Origin: Lineus longissimus | Lineage: Eukaryota; Nemertea; Pilidiophora; Heteronemertea; Lineidae | Direction of reading: 5' to 3' | DNA: 64,000 bases | Assembly (NCBI RefSeq): GCF_910592395.1 | Contig: NC_088324.1 | Location: forward strand, 16,084,953-16,148,952 | In this document: positions 46,401 to 58,000 of the stretch, in pieces | How the letters are laid out: the number at the start of each line of letters is the position of its first letter | Position numbering within the stretch: the stretch's first letter is position 1 | Position numbers and translations under genes: made by a program | The notes under the pieces: model-generated | Seen by the model: only the letters and a program-made list of their open reading frames with translations | Database searches by the model: none | Told to the model about the DNA's origin: nothing

Positions 46401-47589
46401 GAAATATACGATTACTTGGAACTATTTCGGCTAATCACTTTGCCACCTGCGCGACCTTGTCACTATTGTGGCGCGCTCGTTTGCATAACGCATATAAGAG
46501 GCGAATAAAATCTCCATTTCAACATGAAACCCTTGACGGTTCAGCGCTGAAGGTGTTTGACTGTGGATCGGCTGGTCCTGGGTTCGACCCCCGGTGAATC
46601 TGCCGAATTTTTTTTCTTTTTTTCTTCTTCCTTGTCTTGTTATCCAATCATCCATGTACAGATGTAAACATTTTCATTATCATCATTATCATACCCCGCA
46701 CCCAAACTTTTCAAACTCCAGCACATACTGATTCCGGGCGTTCGAGTATGGATTATGAGGTAGATGTGTTGTGTCAATCATCGCAAATCTGCCTAAAACA
46801 GCAAGTTTTCTCAAGTGGCGTGCGTCTTTTTCATTGAAACGACCTCGCACGGCCGGCACCGACATATATCGTCGTTGATGATGGAGAGAGCGGTAGCCGG
46901 TACATATTGAGCACGGTTCACTGGCAGTTCAATGTGCTCGTGACGTGACGAGAGCAAATCTCACGGGTGGGGCGGAAATTCGCCATATTGCTGACATCAT
47001 CGGCGCCAACAACTTTTTCTTTTGACTCTGCCGGAGTCTTTCAAAACAATGAATGATTGTGTCTGACCCTGCTGACCTGGATTTTGAAAAACTTTTTAAA
47101 AAAGGTCATTCAAACGTTAAATCAACTGCAAAGATAATGTTTTATATCACTGAGGTATATACATACGATATGTTGAGAAAAATCTGTACAACTATCGAAA
47201 TATACGATTACTTGGAACTATTTCGGCTAATCACTTTGCCACCTGCGCGACCTTGTCACTATTGTGGCGCGCTCGTTTGCATAACGCATATAAGAGGCGA
47301 ATAAAATCTCCATTTCAACATGAAAGCCTTGACGGTTCAGCGCTGAAGGTGTTTGACTGTGGATCGGCTGGTCCCGGGTTCGACCCCCGGTGAATCTGCC
47401 GAATTTTTTTTTCTTTTTTTCTTCTTCCTTGTCTTGTTATCCAATCATCCATGTACAGATGTAAACATTTTCATTATCATCATTATCATACCCCGCACCC
47501 AAACTTTTCAAACTCTAGCACATACTGATTCCGGGCGTTCGAGTACATTGATTATGAGGTAGATGTATTGTTTCAATCATCGCAAATCT

Positions 47590-49017
47590 AATCATCCATG
47601 TACAGATATTCTCCCAGGCCTAACTCTGGTCCCCGAAGTTGATGTTATGCAACATGCTGAAGCATTTTAAACACCCCACCCCCCTCCCCCTACTCAACTG
47701 CTCAAGAGTATCTATTACAGGGTTTGGCACACAGAAAGAATGAAATACTGAGGGTTTGCTTTACGGACGTTTTAGCATCTAATAGATATGCTTGCATCAG
47801 AAATATAAACGAATTAGATGAGAACATAACATATGGATGATGGAGTATCTATTATATGGTTTGGCACAAGGGTTAGGAACGGACCCCCATTCGTACATAC
47901 ATTCGTTCATAGCTTAGGTCTCGTTAGGGAGTTTTTTCCCAAATGTACGCGATGATGACGTGCCCTATTAACAGGACGTAACATCTATTTTAAAATGCGT
48001 TTCCAAAGTGAATGCACGAGGACAACCCATTTGTGTCGTATATCACTGGAAACTAATAAAATAAAATAAAATAAAATAATGTATATCACTGGAAACGCCC
48101 GATTCCCCTGATTCTGCAGGATGTTAAATCGGGCATTTTATTTCTTTAAATAAATCACAAGCGTCATATTTGCTCCAAGCTCTGTTCACCATCCCAAATG
48201 GCAATATTGCCAATTGGACCGGACAATCACGAAAAACCCCAAATATTATACATTTCTTCCTGAATAATTCTTACAGTGACCATTCTCCAATGAAAGACAG
48301 TTGCTGGCGCTACACAAAAATAAAAAAAAAATCGAGGGTCAACCATTGAACTTTTGAGATATGTTGAATTTTGCACAAATCAGCGAAAAACGCACCAACT
48401 GGCACTGGACGGCATTTCAATACGGGGCCGACGCACATCCCAAGTTCAGTGTACACATACGTCGGCAACAACAGTAAAATGCGTAGTTTCTTGTTAGCCG
48501 CCTATTGAGTAGCGCTCTATGTTTCAGAAACTCCATAAAAAAATGTCTTTGCCAAAACAACTGCTGAATCAACACTGACGTACTGTGAGGACCGAGAAAT
48601 CAATGATTTTAGGAACTACTGTGTCTGTGAGGGGGGCCGCGCATGAATAAAAAAAACAACTCCCTAATGAGACCCTACGCGTGCGCACCAATCCTTAGAT
48701 CCTGCCATATATATATATATTTTATTAACGTGTCACCTTTTACAAAAAGCCAGCCTGCAAAGGCTTACGAGACACAACATATAGGCCTACGCTCGCACGG
48801 TCGCTCACTTCGGCCTGGCGCGAGATGTGGCGCTAGTACCAAAAAGAACAAACTGGTGCTTACTCGCGCAAGCGCGGCGCTAGTACTCGAACGCGCTAAA
48901 AATATTTGACACCGTTCGGTCTCGCCATCTCGTTGATGCAAATGGAACTAAAAAATCCTCAACTCTTCCAGCTGGCGGAGATAGCAAAATCGATGACACT
49001 AAAAAATCAAAATCAAA
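47590..49017. other. Spacer between the array and QSOX
   Basis: No coding exon is recognised. It holds an AAATA pentanucleotide microsatellite at 48055-48079, an AT run at 48709-48720, and the QSOX promoter and 5' UTR upstream of 49018. Confidence 0.5.
48055..48079. repeat. (AAATA)n microsatellite
   Basis: About five perfect pentanucleotide repeats. Confidence 0.9.
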
Positions 49018-52000
49018 ATGTTGAGATTTAGGATTTTTATTCTCATATTTTCCGCATTTTACGAACTTTCCCGGTGTTCAAAACCAGCAGGATTGTACAC
49101 ACCACCATGTGATGTATTCACCTTGAACATTAATAACTTTACAACCGTTATAAAAGCCTCGGAATCGGCGTTTTTTGTCAAGTTTTATTCAGCATGGTGT
49201 GGCCACTGCATCAACTTTGCTCCAACATGGAAACAGCTGGCTTCAGACACCAAAGGTAATGAGGAGGGAATCAGTGGATGGCACATTGATTATCTTGTAT
49301 GGGCTAGGCCTGCTATGCTGCAGTCTGAGTGAAGTGCATTGGGGTATATTGTGGGCCAACAAATGTTGAGTGTAGGCCTACAGCTATCATGTATGTATCT
49401 ATGTGATTGTAGGCCTAAGTCACTCGGGTGAATCTGTTCACCTGAAACAAAGGGTCATCATGGCTTTGATATTGTCCGAAGTCAGCTTAGGCCTTCTTAC
49501 GTGGTCTGATTGACTTGCGCCTACAGCCAGGGTGTCATCTTTCGCACTTCTATTAACATTTTTGGACTTGTATTATAACCCGCTCTGTCTAGAGACTAGC
49601 GTGTCCGCACAACACCTCAGACCACGTGCCAATGAGCCAGCTGCCAGAAATCGAACATTCTACATAATATACACAACTCCTTATAGTATATAGTGCTACA
49701 GAGATCCTAACCCTACCCCAACCCTAAACCGCCCCGGGGGGGTGGGGCTGGGGGAGGAATCGCTAAAAGCCAGTATAGAAGAAAAGGTTAAGGTCATATT
49801 TATGCCACAACATGTATACAGTAGCGCTTCCAGTAGGGATGACGCCCTTACCTAGGCCGCAAGTTTCTAAGTGTGTGCATTTGATTTGTTTTAGCTCTGA
49901 TCTGCTTTGTCGCAAAGGCCTATGGCATGTATGGACATGTATGGCATGCTGTCCAAGACGACACTTCAGAACTTTAGTCCCGGATATGACGATGGTACAG
50001 TTTGCGCATAACTGACCAGTGAGTTAACACAGCCAACAAATCATGTAAATCATGCATAATCAAGTGCGTAACGCAGTGTTCCTTCAAAAAAGCATCCTCA
50101 TTGGGCAATCCTTTAAAACAAACTGTGTCTATGTATTGTCAGGTTGGAGGCCAGCCATCAAGATTGGTGCTATAGATTGTTCCACCCTCGCTAACATGCC
50201 AGTATGTCGCCTCCAGAACATCGAGGGATATCCATCTATCAAGGTACATTGTACTGACACTAAGTGACATTATGTAACTTGTTTGATTTAGAATGTCTGT
50301 CTTTCTAAATAGTTACTTATGATTTCTTTGTGGAATGTGCACACTATACATTTTCTCTAGCTGTCATCTGTGATCCCTGGTGCAGATCGATGTAGGACGA
50401 ATGATGTGGTAGTAATACTTGGAACTACCAACTTGGCTGCTATTTCTTGCATCTGTATGATTGAATTGCAAACTGTATCACATGACCCTCTGATTGATCT
50501 GGCTCTTGGACAAATCAGCAATTGATCGTAATTCTTCCTTTCAGTTTTTCTTGCCCAAACCAAAGGTTGATGATGATGGCGTGGTAATCGGGAAACATTA
50601 CGAAAATCAAGAGCGTGATATTGAGACATTGAAAAGGAGTATGGTCGAATATTTAGAAAATGCGACGTCAAAATGGAAATCATTTGACCCAAAACGCTTA
50701 GCGCCCTTCAGGTAAGAGAGGTTATTTTCAAAACATGTCTCAAGGATGTATCAGATCATTAGATATCAAACTCTCTTTTGGTCTGGCGTTGCATGTGGTG
50801 AGGGTGGCACAGTGAGGGCTGAAACATGCCACTCTGCCCCTCTGGAGCCCTACACTTTGGGTCTGCCATTGAGGGTGGCACAGTGAAGGTGGAAACATGC
50901 CACTCTGCCCCTCTGGAGCCCTACACTTTGGGTCTGCCATTGAGGGTGGCACAGTGAGGGTTGAAACATGCCACTCTGCCCCTCTGGAGCCCTACCCTTT
51001 GGGTCTGCCATTGAGGGTAGCACAGTGAGGGTTGAAACATGCCACTCTGCCCCTCTGGAGCCCTACCCTTTGGGTCTGCCATTGAGGGTGGCACAGTGAA
51101 GGTGGAAACATGCCACTCTGCCCCTCTGGAGCCCTACACTTTGGGTCTGCCATTGAGGGTAGTACAGTGAGGGTTGAAACATGCCACTCTGCCCCTCTGG
51201 AGCCCTACCCTTTGGGTCTGCCATTGAGGGTGGCACAGTGAGGGTTGAAACATGCCACTCTGGCCCTCTGGAGCCCTACCCTTTGGGTCTGCCATTGAGG
51301 GTGGCACAGTGAAGGTGGAAACATGCCACTCTGGCCCTCTGGAGCCCTACCCTTTGGGTCTGCCATTGAGGGTGGCACAGTGAGGGTTGAAACATGCAAC
51401 TCTGCCCCTCTGGAGCCCTACCCTTTGGGTCTGCCATTGAGGGTGGCACAGTGAGGGTTGAAACATGCCACTCTGGCCCTCTGGAGCCCTACCCTTTGGG
51501 TCTGCCATTGAGGGTAGCACAGTGAGGGTTGAAACATGCCACTCTGGCCCTCTGGAGCCCTACCCTTTGGGTCTGCCATTGAGGGTGGCACAGTGAAGGT
51601 GGAAACATGATGTTCAATCACATGATGTTTTTGCATTGTACATGTAATCATCAATCAATAATAATATTCTTCATTATATCAATATTTGAGTCTGCCTTTA
51701 TAGCGTGTATCATGCCGCAGCAAAGAGATGGATTGTAAATCATAGCTTCAAGCTGTTGACTTCTCCGTGTGATTAACTTGGCAGATTTGCTTTAGCTCAC
51801 ACTCAGCCATCATGTCAATGTTGGCGAAGTCTGAATCGCCTTATCATTAATGCCACCAGTCACTGATTTAGACATTTATATGTGAATTCTGTTTAGAAAT
51901 ATGCTATTGTGACTATTTCAATAACAGGTGGTGGCACTGGCAGCTGGTTTTGTTGGCAAAATAACTTGAGTTTAATATCAGAAAGCTTCTTAAATCACTT

Positions 52001-55000
52001 GGGCCTTGCATTGCTGGAATGTATGAAGTTTTGAGGTGTGGCCATTTTCCTATGTAAAAATGAAAGTAAACCAAATGAGTTTATTCATCTGCAGTTAAGA
52101 GTAGTATTTTCAAGAGTTTAGTAGTCGTGAGACATATTCCAGCTGTCCTATCAAAAGAGCTCTTTACTCTCATCTAAATGTAGGCCTATTGAACTGCCTG
52201 TGAAACGGTGTAATGAGCTGTTGAGGTCTGCAATAGCAATTCTGCCAGTAAGACTTGGTACTACCGTTGTCAAATACATCTGGTGAGTTCAACTCCAATC
52301 CCACTGCCATCTATGTGGGTAACACACATCACATGTAGTGTAGTGTAATAATGAGTTCTGAACAGCTTGTGATTGAACATCCTGACCACAGAGGTTTTTG
52401 CATCTTATCAACTTTAACATCGTTGGTATTCTGGCCCATTGAGTCTGTTATTTGCTGAACAATGCACAACTACAGTACATAAACAATGGGGGAAGCCCAT
52501 TGGCCTTCAGTAAACATTTACCCTCAGAGAAAGCCACTTCCGGAACCAACGATGTCATTCCATCTATGTTTCTAAGCATGTTTACTTAGTCTGCTTGTTT
52601 CTCTCTGTCACAATGACAGATGTTTTCTCTCTGTGTATGATTCAATAAAGCACCTCATGTCTCATATTCTGTACAAGATGACATGGTGATGAGAATGGTT
52701 GACACATTCATCCAGGTCTTTGGGTTTGTTTTCATTTGTTTCATTGTGCGCTGAGTGGTAGAGATGGGTCATACCAGCATGCCATCATTCTCTCTGTGAA
52801 AGACACTGACAACAGTGACAGAGCCTGCCTCATATTGATCATCACCGTGTTGAGAGGCGGTCAACCGTTGCTTACTCATTCCTCTTTCATCTTTTCTCAA
52901 TATCGAATCTTTTCAGTTCAAGTTCAACAAAATCTCTGCATAAAGACTGCATAGAAAGGGGCCTTGATCCCGAGATCATCACCATCGTCAAAGTTTATGA
53001 AGATAGAAAGTCATTGCTGGGCAGAGAGGTAAAGATCATTTTGGTGGTCTCTGTCCCTGAGATTAAGTTGTCTTGAGATGTGAAAATACTTATACAACGA
53101 AATCTCCCAAGATTTATCAACATTAATTGCTTCATATGCTGGGTTTGTAACATGGAGTGTATTTTCCTTCCAACCTGTTGTGGTCAGCTAATGGATATTC
53201 TTGGAGTAAAACATTAATTGAACTCAAGAGTGGCCCTCGGCTAGATGTAGGCCTCCCATGAATGGGCTTCATCCATTATAGGCCAACTGTGACATTTGTG
53301 TACTCCACTTTCACTTGGTGATGTCTATTGTCAGTAAAGCCAGATGTTCCATTTGTTGACGTCAACACATTTCATATCAGATAGTCACTCCTTGTCCAAG
53401 ATGACATCAACAATCCATCTGGGTTTGGAAATATTAAAAATACCTCGACCTTGATGGTTTTGAAGGTCAGAGGGTCTCAAGTTATATCGGGTCTTCTAAA
53501 GTTAGATAAGAGACGATATAAGTCCAGCCAGACAGATCTTAGCCAAAAACTAATGTGTTCATCTTGTTGTTTCCAGTTGATCCTTGACACGTGTGCTTAC
53601 TCTAACCAAGTCATGGTCTACAGATTCGTGGTGAAACCAGACCAGCTCAAAGCTATGAAGCTCGAAACACTTCCAACCATCAGGATTTACAGTAAAGGCA
53701 GCACAACTGCTTTTCAATTGTAAGTGAGCGACAATAATTACAGTACAAAGGCTGGCAATTCAAAGCGAAGCTTTTGAGACAAATTGGTCGCTCTCAAATT
53801 ATGTTGAACCCCATAACACAGGAGTCTCCTACCCACTCAAGATGTTGTGATGCCATTATCCCTGTGAGATGAGTAATGCAATGCTATTTACCTTGATGAC
53901 ACCTCAGCAACTACTAGTTAGGGAGGTATTGCTTGAACCCTGTGCACACTCCTCATTCCAGACCATCGCTTCACTCGAACCTGTTGAGACACGCGTGCCG
54001 CTATGTCATCAACAAAAAATACGGCATCCCGATCGGGTATAAAGTGGAGAACGCGGATCAGGTGAACCACTTGGACAAGACAATGCATCAGGCCAAGGAG
54101 ACTGAGAAGCAAGAGGAGTTCCATAAGAAGATGAGGTGAGTTGAATGTGAACTGGGGGGAACACGTGGCATCTGTCCCTTCTCTCAAGAGGAGTTCCATA
54201 AGTAGATGAGGTGAGTTGAATGTGAACTGGGGGGAACACGTGGCATCTGTCCCTTCTCTCAAGAGGAGTTCCATAAGAAGATGAGGTGAGTTGAATGTGA
54301 ACTGGGGGGAACACGTGGCATCTGTCCCTTCTCTCAAGAGGAGTTCCATAAGAAGATGAGGTGAGTTGAATGTGAACTGGGGGGAACACGTGGCATCTGT
54401 CCCTTCTCTCAAGAGGAGTTCCATAAGAAGATGAGGTGAGTTGAATGTGAACTGGGGGGAACACGTGGCATCTGTCCCTTCTCTCAAGAGGAGTTCCATA
54501 AGAAGATGAGGTGAGTTGAATGTGAACTGGGGGGAACACGTGGCATCTGTCCCTTCTCTCAAGAGGAGTTCCATAAGAAGATGAGGTGAGTTGAATGTGA
54601 ACTGGGGGGAACACGTGGCATCTGTCCCTTCTCTCAAGAGGAGTTCCATAAGAAGATGAGGTGAGTTGAATGTGAACTGGGGGGAACACGTGGCATCTGT
54701 CCCTTCTCTCAAGAGGAGTTCCATAAGAAGATGAGGTGAGTTGAATGTGAACTGGGGGGAACACGTGGCATCTGTCCCTTCTCTCAAGAGGAGTTCCATA
54801 AGAAGATGAGGTGAGTTGAATGTGAACTGGGGGGAACACGTGGCATCTGTCCCTTCTCTCAAGTGGAGTTCCATAAGAAGATGAGGTGAGTTGAATGTGA
54901 ACTGGAGGGAACACGTGGCATCTGTCCCTTCTCTCAAGAGGAGTTCCATAAGAAGATGAGGTGAGTTGAATGTGAACTGGGGCGAACCCGTGGCATCTGT

Positions 55001-58000
55001 CCCTTCTCTCAAGAGGAGTTCCATAAGAAGATGAGGTGAGTTGAATGTGAACTGGGGGGAACCCGTGGCATCTGTCCCTTCTCTCAAGAGGAGTTCCATA
55101 AGAAGATGAGGTGAGTTGAATGTGAACTGGGGCGAACACGTGGCATCTGTCCCTTCTCTCAAGAGGAGTTCCATAAGAAGATGAGGTGAGTTGAATATGA
55201 ACTGGGGGGAACACGTGGCATCTGTCCCTCTCTTTCAAGAGGAGTTCCATAAGAAGATGAGGTGAGTTGAATGTGAACTGGGGGGAACACGTGGCATCTG
55301 TCCCTTCTCTCAAGAGGAGTTCCATAAGAAGATGAGGTGAGTTGAATGTGAACTGGGGCGAACCCATGGCATCTGTCCCTTCTCTCAAGAGGAGTTCCAT
55401 AAGAAGATGAGGTGAGTTGAATGTGAACTGGGGGGAACACGTGGCATCTGTCCCTTCTCTCAAGTGGAGTTCCATAAGAAGATGAGGTGAGTTGAATGTG
55501 AACTGGGGGGAACACGTGGCATCTGTCCCTTCTCTCAAGAGGAGTTCCATAAGAAGATGAGGTGAGTTGAATGTGAACTGGGGGGAACACGTGGCATCTG
55601 TCCCTTCTCTCAAGAGGAGTTCCATAAGAAGATGAGGTGAGTTGAATGTGAACTGGGGGGAACACGTGGCATCTGTCCCTTCTCTCAAGAGGAGTTCCAT
55701 AAGAAGATGAGGTGAGTTGAATGTGAACTGGGGGGAACACGTGGCATCTGTCCCTTCTCTCAAGTGGAGTTCCATAAGAAGATGAGGTGAGTTGAATGTG
55801 AACTGGGGGGAACACGTGGCATCTGTCCCTTCTCTCAAGAGGAGTTCCATAAGAAGATGAGGTGAGTTGAATGTGAACTGGGGGGAACACGTGGCATCTG
55901 TCCCTTCTCTCAAGAGGAGTTCCATAAGAAGATGAGGTGAGTTGAATGTGAACTGGGGGGAACACGTGGCATCTGTCCCTTCTCTCAAGTGGAGTTCCAT
56001 AAGAAGATGAGGTGAGTTGAATGTGAACTGGGGGGAACACGTGGCATCTGTCCCTTCTCTCAAGAGGAGTTCCATAAGAAGATGAGGTGAGTTGAATGTG
56101 AACTGGGGGGAACACGTGGCATCTGTCCCTTCTCTCAAGAGGAGTTCCATAAGAAGATGAGGTGAGTTGAATGTGAACTGGGGGGAACACGTGGCATCTG
56201 TCCCTTCTCTCAAGTGGAGTTCCATAAGAAGATGAGGTGAGTTGAATGTGAACTGGGGGGAACACGTGGCATCTGTCCCTTCTCTCAAGAGGAGTTCCAT
56301 AAGAAGATGAGGTGAGTTGAATGTGAACTGGGGGGAACACGTGGCATCTGTCCCTTCTCTCAAGTGGAGTTCCATAAGACGATGGGGTGAGTTGAATGTG
56401 AACTGGGGGGAACACGTGGCATCTGTCCCTTCTCTCAAGAGGAGTTCCATAAGAAGATGAGGTGAGTTGAATGTGAACTGGGGGGAACACGTGGCATCTG
56501 TCCCTTCTCTCAAGTGGAGTTCCATAAGAAGATGAGGTGAGTTGAATGTGAACTGGGGGGAACACGTGGCATCTGTCCCTTCTCTCAAGAGGAGTTCCAT
56601 AAGAAGATGAGGTGAGTTGAATGTGAACTGGGGGGAACACGTGGCATCTGTCCCTTCTCTCAAGTGGAGTTCCATAAGAAGATGAGGTGAGTTGAATGTG
56701 AACTGGGGGGAACACGTGGCATCTGTCCCTTCTCTCAAGTGGAGTTCCATAAGAAGATGGGGTGAGTTGAATGTGAACTGGGGGGAACACGTGGCATCTG
56801 TCCCTTCTCTCAAGTGGAGTTCCATAAGAAGATGGGGTGAGTTGAATGTGAACTGGGGGGAACACGTGGCATCTGTCCCTTCTCTCAAGTGGAGTTCCAT
56901 AAGAAGATGAGGTGAGTTGAATGTGAACTGGGGGGAACACGTGGCATCTGTCCCTTCTCTCAAGAGGAGTTCCATAAGAAGATGAGGTGAGTTGAATGTG
57001 AACTGGGGGGAACACGTGGCATCTGTCCCTTCTCTCAAGAGGAGTTCCATAAGAAGATGAGGTGAGTTGAATGTGAACTGGGGGGAACACGTGGCATCTG
57101 TCCCTTCTCTCAAGAGGAGTTCCATAAGAAGATGAGGTGAGTTGAATGTGAACTGGGGCGAACACGTGGCATCTGTCCCTTCTCTCAAGAGGAGTTCCAT
57201 AAGAAGATGAGGTGAGTTGAATGTGAACTGGGGCGAACACGTGGCATCTGTCCCTTCTCTCAAGAGGAGTTCCATAAGAAGATGAGGTGAGTTGAATGTG
57301 AACTGGGGCGAACCCATGGCATCTGTCCCTTCTCTCAAGAGGAGTTCCATAAGAAGATGAGGTGAGTTGAATGTGAACTGGGGCGAACACGTGGCATCTG
57401 TCCCTTCTCTCAAGAGGAGTTCCATAAGAAGATGAGGTGAGTTGAATGTGAACTGGGGGGAACACGTGGCATCTGTCCCTTCTCTCAAGAGGAGTCCCAT
57501 AAGAAGATGAGGTGAGTTGAATGTGAACTGGGGGGAACACGTGGCATCTGTCCCTTCTCTCAAGAGGAGTTCCATAAGAAGATGAGGTGAGTTGAATGTG
57601 AACTGGGGGGAACACGTGGCATCTGTCCCTTCTCTCAAGAGGAGTTCCATAAGAAGATGAGGTGAGTTGAATGTGAACTGGGGGGAACACGTGGCATCTG
57701 TCCCTTCTCTCAAGAGGAGTTCCATAAGAAGATGAGGTGAGTTGAATGTGAACTGGGGGGAACACGTGGCATCTGTCCCTTCTCTCAAGAGGAGTTCCAT
57801 AAGAAGATGAGGTGAGTTGAATGTGAACTGGGGGGAACACGTGGCATCTGTCCCTTCTCTCAAGAGGAGTTCCATAAGAAGATGAGGTGAGTTGAATGTG
57901 AACTGGGGGGAACACGTGGCATCTGTCCCTTCTCTCAAGAGGAGTTCCATAAGAAGATGAGGTGAGTTGAATGTGAACTGGGGGGAACACGTGGCATCTG

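Larger units (their letters stand above)
26281..47589. repeat. Tandem array of ~798-bp units, 24 copies
   Basis: A B-box motif marks each unit, starting at 26651, 27457, 28259, 31411, 32209, 33015, 33817, 34614, 35413, 36210, 37008, 37805, 38602, 39399, 40196, 40993, 41791, 42589, 43387, 44185, 44984, 45783, 46581 and 47377. Spacing is 796-799 bp except for 806 and 802 bp in two equivalent places and one gap containing a transposon. Units are nearly identical by eye. The left edge begins inside a unit at CAACAAC. The right edge stops at CGCAAATCT, followed by an 18-bp re-duplicated internal piece. Recurrent short open frames (83, 93 and 75 codons) are present in every unit only because the DNA is repeated. 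Units contain an inverted repeat GAGCAC...GTGCTC and a TATA / B-box / oligo-T cassette (next entry). Confidence 0.97.

Noticed and set aside
26627-47562. Recurrent 83-, 93- and 75-codon ORFs in each 798-bp unit
   Set aside because: DNA identity between units explains their conservation; frames break in several copies with no sign of codon-level constraint, and no domain is recognised.
26281-47589. 5S rRNA, U6 or other known snRNA tandem cluster
   Set aside because: No 5S internal control region, U6 conserved core or Sm site with flanking stems was found in the unit.
50740-51654. Minus-strand ORFs with repeated HCATLNGRPK-like peptides
   Set aside because: Artefacts of the 71-bp minisatellite in QSOX intron 3.
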